Positions 7,484 through 15,700 of a stretch of 64,000 nucleotides of DNA are shown piece by piece (positions within the stretch are counted from its first letter, which is position 1; each line of letters opens with the position of its first letter). The notes beneath the pieces are model-generated. The model worked only from the letters and a program-made list of their open reading frames with translations, did not search any database and was not told the origin of the DNA. Position numbers and translations under genes: made by a program. The stretch is taken from positions 17,340 through 81,339 of the forward strand of contig CAMBRC010000006.1 in NCBI GenBank assembly GCA_945869965.1, read 5' to 3'. This stretch comes from Asaia bogorensis. GTDB taxonomy: Bacteria > Pseudomonadota > Alphaproteobacteria > Acetobacterales > Acetobacteraceae.

Positions 7484-10096
7484 TTGGGATCAGGCCTTTT
7501 GGGGAATGCGGGCGACCATGCGCAGGCTGGTCGTCAGCTCTTCCATTTGCAGCCAGGGCCGCAGATAGGCGACGGCGTTGTAGGAGCCGACCCCGCCGAT
7601 ACCGACATTGCCGCCATCCTGCGCCATTACGACGCCGATCATGCGCGGCTGGTCAACGACATCACCCGCAGCCTCGACAAGATGAAGACCGGCAATTCGC
7701 GCGCGCCGACCCTTTCGCCGGAGATCGTCGAGGCGGCCAAGCAGGCCTGGCTGCTCGCCTCGCTCGAACACGGCTATGCGCGGCTACGCTCCGGCCACCT
7801 GCTGTGGGCGATGCTGGCCGACGAGACGCTGGCACGGCACACGCGGGAGACCAGCAGCCAGTTCGGCAAGATCAACGCCGATGCGCTCAAGCGCGACCTG
7901 TTGACGATTACCCGCGACAGCGTGGAAGCGGCCACCGCCACAACGTCGGTTGAGGGTGCGCCAGCAACTGGCGGTGAGGGCGGCGAGGGGATGCCGCGCC
8001 CGGCCGGCTCCGGCGCACTCGACCAGTTCACCATCGACCTGACCGCCAAGGCGCGCGCCGGCAAAATCGATCCGATCCTGGGGCGGGATACCGAGATCCG
8101 CCAGGTGGTCGATATCCTGACCCGCCGGCGCCAGAACAACCCGATTCTGACCGGCGAGGCCGGCGTGGGCAAAACCGCGGTGGTCGAAGGCTTCGCCTTG
8201 CGAATCGCAGAAGGCGACGTGCCGCCGTCGTTGAAGAATGTCGTCATCCGCACCCTGGATCTCGGCCTGTTGCAAGCCGGTGCCGGGGTGAAGGGTGAGT
8301 TCGAGAACCGCCTGAAGAACGTCATCGAGGAAGTGAAGGCCTCGCCCAAGCCGATCATCCTGTTCATCGACGAGGCCCACCAGATGATCGGCGCCGGCGG
8401 ATCGGCCGGCCAGGGCGATGCCGCCAACCTGCTGAAGCCGGCGCTGGCGCGCGGCGAGTTGCGCACCATCGCGGCCACCACTTGGGCTGAATACAAGAAG
8501 TTCTTCGAAAAAGATGCGGCGCTGACCCGGCGCTTCCAGGTGGTGAAGGTCGAGGAGCCCAGCGAGCCGATCGCGATTGCCATGGTGCGCGGCATTGTGG
8601 CGACGCTGGAAAAGCACCACGGGATCCGCATCCTGGACGAGGCGGTCGAAGCGGCGGTGAAGCTGTCCGCCCGCTTCATCCCCAGCCGGCAATTGCCCGA
8701 CAAGGCGGTATCGCTGATCGACACCGCCTGTGCCCGGGTGGCGATGAGCCAGGCAGCGATGCCCGCCCAGCTGGAGGATCGCATCCGCCGTATCGCGCTG
8801 ATCGACACCGAACTTTCCATCCTCGACCGCGAAATCTCCGCCGGCGCCGATCACGCGGCGCGCAAGGATGAACTGATCGAGGAGCACGCCAAGCTCGACC
8901 AGGACCGCCTGGCGCTGGAAGCGCGCTGGGGCGAGGAAAGCGCGCTGGCCACCGAGATCGCCGAAACCAGGGGGCACATCGAAAACCCCGATGACGGCCA
9001 GGACAAGGACGGGCTGCGTGCCAAATTGGCCGCGGCCACCAGCAAGCTTTCGGCATTGCAGGGCGAGCAGCCGCTGGTGTTCCCGGTGGTCGATGCCCAG
9101 GCGGTGGCCGAAATCGTCGAAAGCTGGACCGGCATCCCGGCCGGGCGCATGCAGTCCGACGAGATCAACACCGTGCTTAATCTCCAGGCGGCGATGGGCC
9201 GGCGCATCGTCGGCCAGGACCACGCACTGGAGGCCGTCGCCCAGGCGATCCGCACCAGCCGCGCCAAGCTGACCGACCCGCGCAAGCCGATCGGGGTGTT
9301 CCTGATGGTCGGCACCTCGGGCACCGGCAAGACCGAAACCGCGCTGACGCTCGCCGACCTGCTCTATGGCGGCGAGCAGAACATGACCACCATCAACATG
9401 ACCGAGTTCAAGGAGGAACATAAGGTCAGCCTGCTGATGGGCTCGCCGCCGGGCTATATCGGCTATGGCGAGGGCGGGATTCTCACCGAGGCGGTGCGTC
9501 GCCGGCCCTATTCGGTGGTGCTGCTGGATGAGATGGAAAAGGCCCATCCCGGTGTGCAGGACGTGTTCTTCCAGGTGTTCGACAAGGGCAACATGAAGGA
9601 CGGCGAAGGCCGCGACATCGACTTCAAGAACACCGTCATCATCATGACGTCCAACGCCGGCTCCGACCTGATTACCAAGCTGTTCGCCGATCCCGAAACA
9701 GCGCCGGATGCCGCGGGACTGCGCGAGGCGCTGATGCCGGAGCTGATGAAGTATTTCAAGCCGGCCTTCCTCGGCCGCGTGAACCTCGTGCCCTATTTCC
9801 CGTTGTCGGAAGCGATCATCCGCCAGATCGTCGGCCTGCAGCTAAACCGTATCGCGCGGCGCGTGCGCGAAGCCTACAAGGCGGAATTCGAATTCGATAA
9901 CGAACTTGTTGACACGATTGCACGCCGCTGCACGGAAAGTTCATCAGGCGCGCGCAACGTTGAGAATATACTGTCGCGGACCCTGCTACCGGAGCTATCT
10001 GCCGAGGTTCTGGGGCGGCTGGCCGAGGGGGGCGCGATCAACCGCATCGCCGTCGGCATCGATCCCGAGGGATCGTTTACCTACACACTTGGCTGA
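7484..10096 (+). CDS. clpV: T6SS sheath-disassembly AAA+ ATPase ClpV (TssH), 5'-truncated
   Basis: ClpV disassembles contracted TssB/TssC sheaths. Both AAA+ modules are complete. Walker A1 GEAGVGKTA is at 8153, Walker B ILFIDEAH at about 8360, the second Walker A GTSGTGKT at 9312 and Walker B VVLLDEMEKAHP near 9520. The C-terminal ClpB_D2-small domain is also present. Recognisable ClpV sequence begins at DTDIAAILRHYDAD (7598), which aligns with about residue 50 of the family. The first ~50 residues, which contact TssC, are missing. The 7484-7597 part of the frame is antisense tssC. No ATG precedes 7682, and only TTG codons (7484, 7499, 7547) could start this frame. Expression and function are doubtful. 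hcp follows 30 nt downstream. Confidence 0.85.
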   Translation: MGSGLLGNAGDHAQAGRQLFHLQPGPQIGDGVVGADPADTDIAAILRHYDADHARLVNDITRSLDKMKTGNSRAPTLSPEIVEAAKQAWLLASLEHGYARLRSGHLLWAMLADETLARHTRETSSQFGKINADALKRDLLTITRDSVEAATATTSVEGAPATGGEGGEGMPRPAGSGALDQFTIDLTAKARAGKIDPILGRDTEIRQVVDILTRRRQNNPILTGEAGVGKTAVVEGFALRIAEGDVPPSLKNVVIRTLDLGLLQAGAGVKGEFENRLKNVIEEVKASPKPIILFIDEAHQMIGAGGSAGQGDAANLLKPALARGELRTIAATTWAEYKKFFEKDAALTRRFQVVKVEEPSEPIAIAMVRGIVATLEKHHGIRILDEAVEAAVKLSARFIPSRQLPDKAVSLIDTACARVAMSQAAMPAQLEDRIRRIALIDTELSILDREISAGADHAARKDELIEEHAKLDQDRLALEARWGEESALATEIAETRGHIENPDDGQDKDGLRAKLAAATSKLSALQGEQPLVFPVVDAQAVAEIVESWTGIPAGRMQSDEINTVLNLQAAMGRRIVGQDHALEAVAQAIRTSRAKLTDPRKPIGVFLMVGTSGTGKTETALTLADLLYGGEQNMTTINMTEFKEEHKVSLLMGSPPGYIGYGEGGILTEAVRRRPYSVVLLDEMEKAHPGVQDVFFQVFDKGNMKDGEGRDIDFKNTVIIMTSNAGSDLITKLFADPETAPDAAGLREALMPELMKYFKPAFLGRVNLVPYFPLSEAIIRQIVGLQLNRIARRVREAYKAEFEFDNELVDTIARRCTESSSGARNVENILSRTLLPELSAEVLGRLAEGGAINRIAVGIDPEGSFTYTLG
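7490..7600 (-). pseudogene. 3' remnant of the main sheath gene tssC (TssC41 type)
   Basis: Reading leftward from about 7600, the frame encodes the unmistakable TssC C-terminus: GSYNAVAYLRPW, then LQMEELTTSLRMVARIPQKA and a TGA stop. Full TssC proteins have about 490-500 residues, and only about 35 remain. Upstream of about 7590-7600 the sequence is no longer TssC-like on this strand, because the same bases read on the + strand as clpV. An open frame continues to 7771 but encodes only antisense clpV. The fragment lies 27 nt upstream of the intact tssC paralogue, as expected for the original tssB-tssC41-tssC40 order. Confidence 0.8.
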
Positions 10097-10126
10097 GCAC
10101 CGGACGGCAGCAACAGGAGAACACCA

Positions 10127-10603
10127 ATGCCTATCTACATGAAATACGACGGAATCGACGGGGACGTCACCGCTGAGGGCCACGAGAAGTGGGTCGAGTT
10201 GAACTCGTTCCAGTGGGGCGTGGGTCGCGGCATCTCGTCACCGACCGGCGCCAGCGCCGATCGTGAATCGAGCGCGCCGAGCATCAGCGAAATCGTAGTG
10301 ACCAAGGCTCAGGACATCGCCACCACGAAGATCCTCGACGAGGCGCTGCAGGGCGAAGGCAAGAAGGTCACGATCGACTTCGTCAAGACCGACGGCAAGA
10401 AGCTCGAGGTCTACATGGCCTACAAGCTGGAAGACGTGCTGATCAGTGGCTATTCGATCAGCAGCGGCGGCGATCGGCCCAGCGAGTCACTGTCACTGAA
10501 CTTCACCAAGATCGAGTTCAAGGGCACGCAGATGGACAAGGCCAACAAGGGCGCCGGCGGCGCCTCGGTGACCTACGACCTCGCCAAGGCAACGGTGGTC
10601 TGA
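10127..10603 (+). CDS. hcp: T6SS secreted tube protein Hcp
   Basis: The 158-aa product is an Hcp1-family protein, which stacks as hexameric rings into the T6SS inner tube and is secreted. The N-terminus MPIYMKYDGIDGDVT, the FQWGVGRGI strand, ISEIVVTKAQD and the SGYSISSGGDRPSESLSLNF region fit the family. Length is typical. An AGGAG ribosome site sits about 10 nt before the ATG. It follows clpV by 30 nt and is closed by a strong terminator at 10633. It is probably co-transcribed with clpV, although the original clpV promoter region appears to be lost. Confidence 0.95.
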   Translation: MPIYMKYDGIDGDVTAEGHEKWVELNSFQWGVGRGISSPTGASADRESSAPSISEIVVTKAQDIATTKILDEALQGEGKKVTIDFVKTDGKKLEVYMAYKLEDVLISGYSISSGGDRPSESLSLNFTKIEFKGTQMDKANKGAGGASVTYDLAKATVV

Positions 10604-10632
10604 CGCCAGCCTGAGCCTCGGTACAGCCGACA

Positions 10633-10669
10633 CGGCCCGCCCCCTCAAACGGTGGCGGGCCGTTTGTTT
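10633..10669 (+). terminator. Rho-independent terminator after hcp
   Basis: A 9-bp perfect GC stem (CGGCCCGCC / GGCGGGCCG) encloses a 12-nt loop and is followed by TTTGTTT. It lies 29 nt after the hcp stop and 9 nt before the convergent pbpC stop, so it would end the clpV-hcp transcript. Confidence 0.85.
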
Positions 10670-10678
10670 CTGGCGCCA

Positions 10679-12619
10679 CTATTTCACCTGGACTGCGGCA
10701 CGTGCCATGCCGCCGTCGGCATCCAGCACAACCAGTCGATAGAACCCTGGCCCCGCCGGCTGCCAGGCCGCCTCGCGCCGCGCCGGGTCGGCCGCCAGCC
10801 GGGCCCCGTCGACCAGGAACGTCAGCGGCCGGCGTCCGCCCATCACTCGCAGCACGACCGTCGAGTCGCCGTTCAACACCGCACCGGGCGGCGGGAACAA
10901 CAGGCGCGGCGCATCTTCCTGACCACCGCGCGAAAGCGCTACCGCTCGCGGCACGGATGACGGCTCTGGCCGAGGCGCCGGCGGCAACAACTCGATCACC
11001 CGCGCCAACAACGGCAAAGCCAGGTTACGCCCCGTCGCCCCCGGCAGCGGCGTGCCGTCCGGCCGGCCAACCCAGACACCGGCGACATGGGCGGCATCGA
11101 ACCCCAACGCCCAGGCATCACGCCCCCCCCAACTGGTGCCGGTCTTCCACGCCACTCCCGCCGGCCCGCCATCCGGAAAACGTTGCGTCAGCACTTCGGC
11201 AATCACAGCGGCCGCACGAGGCTGGAGAAAGTCGCGCGCGGTGGCCTCGCCAGGCACCAACCGCAGTGCCATGGCCCGGCCATCACTGCCGAGTGCCGCA
11301 TACAAGCCGGCCAACTCGCGCAACGTCACCCCGGCGCCGCCCAACGCCAGCGGCAGCGACGGGTCAGCCCCCGGCGGCAGGCGCAGTGTCACCCCTGCCC
11401 CCTTCATCGCCGCGGCAAAGCGCAGCGGCCCCACCCGGTCCAGCAACGCCACCGCCGGCAGGTTCAGCGACCGGCGTAGCGCATCGGCCGCCGTGACCGT
11501 GCCTTGGAAGGTCCGATCGAAATCCTCCGGCGCATAGGCGCCGAAGCGGCGCGGCAAGTCGTCCACCCGCGTCTGCGGCGCCGCGATACCGTCCTGGAAC
11601 GCCATGGCATAGATGAACGGCTTCATCGCCGAGCCCGGCGAACGCACCGCCCGGGTCAGGTCCATCGCCCCTGCCCGTCCCGCTTGCAGCCCGTCGCCGC
11701 CGGACACCACCGCGCGCAGCTCCCGCGTCGCAATGTCGGCCACCAACACCGCGATCGAGGCCCGCTCCGGCAAGCCGCGCAACCGCTCGGCAGCGAAGCG
11801 CTCCAGCATCCGCTGCATCGGCAAGTCCAACGTGGTCACCACCCGGTCGGCACGAAGGGGGGTGGCGCGCGGCAGCGCGATGACTGCCTGGCGCGCGTGC
11901 CGCGGCAGGGCCACACGCTGGGTCGGTATGGCACCACCATCCGCACCCAGAATGCGGTCGCGCAGCACACGGGCGCGCTCGGCGTGGCGGTCCGGTCGCA
12001 ACGCCTCCGGCCTGCGCGGGATCGCCACCAACAGCGCCGCCTGGGCCGGGTCGAGCAAAGCCGGGCCAGTGCCGAACCACGCCAGCGACCCCGCCCGCAC
12101 CCCCTCCAGATTGCCGCCATAGGGCGCAAGGCTCAGCCAGATGCCCAAAATCTCCTGCTTGGAGAAATGCCACTCCAACTGGATCGCGCGGGCGATCTCG
12201 ATCAGCTTCGAACGCCAGGTGCGCGGCCGCGGTTCCAGCAGCCGGGCCGCCTGCATCGTCAAGGTGGAGCCGCCCGAGACGATGCGCCCGGCGCGCAAAT
12301 CCTGGACCGCCGCCCGCGCCAGCGCCAGCGGATCGACCCCGGGATGCCACCAGAACCGCCGGTCCTCGATCGCCACCAGCGTCTCCAGCAGTACCGGCGC
12401 CACATCCTCGGCGCGTACCCGAAAGCGCCACACCCCGCCCGGCGCCGGCAACAACGCCAGCGTCCGGCCATCGCGCGCCACCACCTCGGTGCCAACGACC
12501 GCCAGCCGATCGAGCGCAGGAGGGAAGACCCGATCCAGGGTCCAAAGCGACGGGATCAGAAGAAGGCAGAAAAGAATCTTCTTTTTGTGAACAAAAAGAA
12601 GCAAAAAAACTTTATCCAT
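10679..12619 (-). CDS. pbpC: Penicillin-binding protein 1C
   Basis: The 646-aa product is a bifunctional peptidoglycan synthase of the inner membrane. A hydrophobic anchor lies at about residues 15-27. The GT51 transglycosylase has EDRRFWWHPGVD (85-96) with its catalytic Glu, and GGSTLTMQ (116-123). The transpeptidase has SAMK (330-333), SLN (384-386) and KTGTS (492-496). A C-terminal BiPBP_C-type beta domain follows. The only ATG giving a full anchor is at 12619, inside an intergenic repeat arm, so the first ~14 residues (including VFLLLFVHKKK) are repeat-derived. GGGAGAGGG upstream could serve as ribosome site. It lies downstream of the alpha-2-macroglobulin gene, a pairing known from E. 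coli yfhM-pbpC. Confidence 0.93.
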   Translation of the reverse strand: MDKVFLLLFVHKKKILFCLLLIPSLWTLDRVFPPALDRLAVVGTEVVARDGRTLALLPAPGGVWRFRVRAEDVAPVLLETLVAIEDRRFWWHPGVDPLALARAAVQDLRAGRIVSGGSTLTMQAARLLEPRPRTWRSKLIEIARAIQLEWHFSKQEILGIWLSLAPYGGNLEGVRAGSLAWFGTGPALLDPAQAALLVAIPRRPEALRPDRHAERARVLRDRILGADGGAIPTQRVALPRHARQAVIALPRATPLRADRVVTTLDLPMQRMLERFAAERLRGLPERASIAVLVADIATRELRAVVSGGDGLQAGRAGAMDLTRAVRSPGSAMKPFIYAMAFQDGIAAPQTRVDDLPRRFGAYAPEDFDRTFQGTVTAADALRRSLNLPAVALLDRVGPLRFAAAMKGAGVTLRLPPGADPSLPLALGGAGVTLRELAGLYAALGSDGRAMALRLVPGEATARDFLQPRAAAVIAEVLTQRFPDGGPAGVAWKTGTSWGGRDAWALGFDAAHVAGVWVGRPDGTPLPGATGRNLALPLLARVIELLPPAPRPEPSSVPRAVALSRGGQEDAPRLLFPPPGAVLNGDSTVVLRVMGGRRPLTFLVDGARLAADPARREAAWQPAGPGFYRLVVLDADGGMARAAVQVK

Positions 12620-12709
12620 TAAGCCACCCTCTCCCTGCGCGGGTGAGCGGTGACGCCAGCGGCCATCTGGATAAAGTTTTTTTGCTTCTTTTTGTTCACA
12701 AAAAAAAGT
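12578..12709. repeat. A/T-rich paired-arm intergenic element, copy 1 (A/A)
   Basis: The left arm (12578-12617, reverse) and right arm (12669-12709, forward) are inverted copies facing each other across a 51-nt spacer. Each arm has GGATAAAG, a T-tract, then a small hairpin (CTTCTTTTTG / CAAAAAGAAG). The right hairpin is decayed on its 3' side. The two arms can also pair with each other. The element lies between two co-directional genes, and the start codon of pbpC falls immediately at the end of the left arm. Confidence 0.85.
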
Positions 12710-12728
12710 CCTTACCTTCTTTTCTACC

Positions 12729-15700
12729 TCACTCCGTCGGCAACACTCGGATCTTGCCCACCGCCTGGCGCGCGAACACGCCGGGCCGGTACATGTCGGC
12801 GAGATCCGCGCCCGGCAGTTCGTAGAAGCCCGGGGTCACCGCCCGCACCCGCGCGGCGACGCGGAAAGCCGGCTTCGCCTCGGTCAGCGCGATGGCGGCG
12901 GCGAAGCGGTCATCGGCCGCCGGCTGTGCCTCGGTCTCGGTCAGCTCGCCCAGCCAAGGCATGCCCGCGATGCTGCCGGCCGGCAGCCGGGCGGTGATCT
13001 CCCACCCCGCCGGCAGGCCTTGCATCACCAGGGCACGATGGCCCTGCCTGGTCTCGGCGTTGCCCTCCAGCAGCAGCACGAACTCGGTGTTTTGACGCAA
13101 CTGGTCCAGATTCAGCGCCGAGCCATCCAGGGCGAGGAATTTGCGCGTTATGCGCATGCCCGAACGGGCCGCCGGCAGCGGCTCGACCGGCACGCCACTG
13201 ACCGACACGGACTGCCAGACGGCTCGCTCGGACAGATTGCGGGCACTGGCCGGCCCACTGAGGCGCGCGGCCACCACGGCACCGGACAGGGACTGCCCAT
13301 CCAGCGTCACCCGCACCGGACGGCCGTCGCGGCCCAGCGTGGCGGCAGCAGCGGCCATCCAGGCCTGTTCCTGGGTGGACAACGCGCCCGGCAGCAGGTC
13401 CGCCGCCGGCAACCCGGCGGTGAGGCGCGCCAGCCGCTCGGGCAACAGGCCGCTTTCCTTCAACAGCACCGCCATCGCGGCGAGGTCGCGCAGTCCGCTG
13501 CCGTAGTCGGCCGGCCACCAGCGCCGGGCGGGGCTGTCGAGTGCGGCGCGAAACATCGCCTCGGCACGCGGCTGGTCATGCGCCAGCGCCAGGGCCGCGG
13601 CCACATGCGCGCGCGCCATCGGCGTCGGAAGCGCGCCGGGATTCTCGGCAAGCACCCGCGCGCCCCCCGGACGGCCCTGCCCGGCCATTGCCAGCACGTA
13701 CAGGCGATAGGCCTGGGCCGCCATCCCTTCCGGCTTGTCGGAGTAGTATTCGCTCGCTTCGGACAGGTGCTTCAGCGCCTCGGCCAGCGCGACATCCGGC
13801 ACGGTGGCGCCGGCGGCACGCGCCCGCAGCAGGAACTCCACCGCGTACGACGACAGCCAGGCCTCCGCCTCGCCATTGGCGCTCCACAGCCCGAACCCGC
13901 CGTCATAGCGCTGGCGGTCGAGCACCGATGCCACCGCCGCACCCAGCCGCGCCGCACGCTGGTCGCCGGCCACCGGCCCGTCCGGCAACAGTGCCAGCGG
14001 CAGGCCGCGGCTCACCGTCTGTTCCAGGCAGGACAGCGGATAAGCCTCCAGCGCCCGCACCAATGCGGCCACGTCGTAGCGCACCGGCGCGCCGAACACC
14101 GCCTCGGCCGACCAGGTGCCAGGCATGAAGCGGGATGTCGGGGGATCGAGACGTGCCTCGGCGCCGGCCGCCATCTCTGCCCCGCTGACCAGGCTCGCCG
14201 GCGGGCGGGCCGGACGAATGGTGATGGCGGTGTCGCGTTGCAGGCGGAAGCCGCCCGGCGCGGTGATGTCCAACTTCACCACCCCGCGTCCGGCACCGGT
14301 GGCGCGCAACAGGGTCGCCGGCAGGCCACGCTCGCCCGGGGCGAGGTTGGCCGACAGGACGGCACCACCCTCGATCGCCAAAGGCCCTTCGGTGGCGACC
14401 TGGACCGAGACCATGCCGGCCGGCAGGTCGATATTGTGCAGCATCACCGCCAGCCGTGCCTCGTCGCCTGGGGCGAGGAAGCGGGGCAACAAGGTCTCCG
14501 CCACCACGGGATCGCGCACGATGGCCGGCTTTCCGGCGGAACCCATTTTGCTGCCCTGCCAGGCCACCGCCATCAGCCGGACCTCGCCATTGAAATCGGG
14601 CATATCGAGCGCGATCCGGGCAATCCCATCGGCACCGGCCTGAACCGGGGGGGTGAACAGGGTGACGGTGCGGATGGGAATATCCGGCAGCGCGAAGCCG
14701 CCCTCGTCGCCGCCCTGCTTCAACAGCGTCGCCTCGCCCTCGGCGGGTGCGATCAGCCGGCCCCAATCGTCGCGGATATCCAGGCCCAGGCGACGACGGC
14801 CCAGGTAGTGGGCAGCCGGGTCCGGGGTGGCAAACCGGGTCAGGCGCAGAATACCCTCATCGACGGCCGCAAGGGTCACCCAGGCGCCAGGCGCGGCACG
14901 GACCGGGACGATGCTGCGCGCGCGGGGGGCCAAGCGCTCCGGTGTGTCGATGCTGACCGCCAGGGTGCGCGCGGCCGGATCGACGCCCACCCAGGTCAGT
15001 CCGATGGCGCGGCCAGGACGTTCCTTCTCAGATCCGCCGCGAAAAATGTGAACCGCAACGTATGCGCCGGGGCCCCAGCTTTCCTCAACGGGAACATCGA
15101 CATCGATGCCACCGGCGGGAACACTGACGCTGCGCAGCGACAGCACGCGGTCCGACAGCACCGCCAAGGTAGCCTCGCCAGCGAATGGCGGCGCAATGTG
15201 GATCTTGACACTCTGGCCAACGCGGGCGCTGCGGGTTGCGGCGGAAACATCCACCCGGTCCGGCACATCCGGATTTTCGGACGCCGCCCAACCCGCGCGG
15301 AAGCGGTACGAGGTGACCGCCATGCCGCCGACTTGCGCCACTTCGATCCGGTAGCGGCCGAAATCGAGTTTTCGCGCGAAGCGGAACGGCGCGCCGGCCG
15401 GAATGGCGATCTCCTGGGTTTCCAGCGGCTCGTCACGCCAGACGGTCTCGTATCGCGCGACATAGCCGCGCGTCACCATCCGCCAGTCCGGCCGCTCGCG
15501 CACCAGACGCAGCCTGGCGCCGAGTGCCATGCGCGCACCATCGGGACCGACGGCGGCAATGTCGAAGCCGGCCTCGGCCTGGGCGTCGACGGCATTATCG
15601 GGAAACAGCGGCTTGAGCCCGATCAACGGCCCATCCGGACGGACCGGAATACTGGCGGTGGTGCGCGAAGCGCGGCCGGCGGGATCGTTCACCGCGATGT

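Noticed and set aside
7601..7771. Continuation of the leftward frame upstream of the tssC remnant
   Set aside because: Beyond about 7600 it is antisense to well-conserved clpV and has no TssC likeness.
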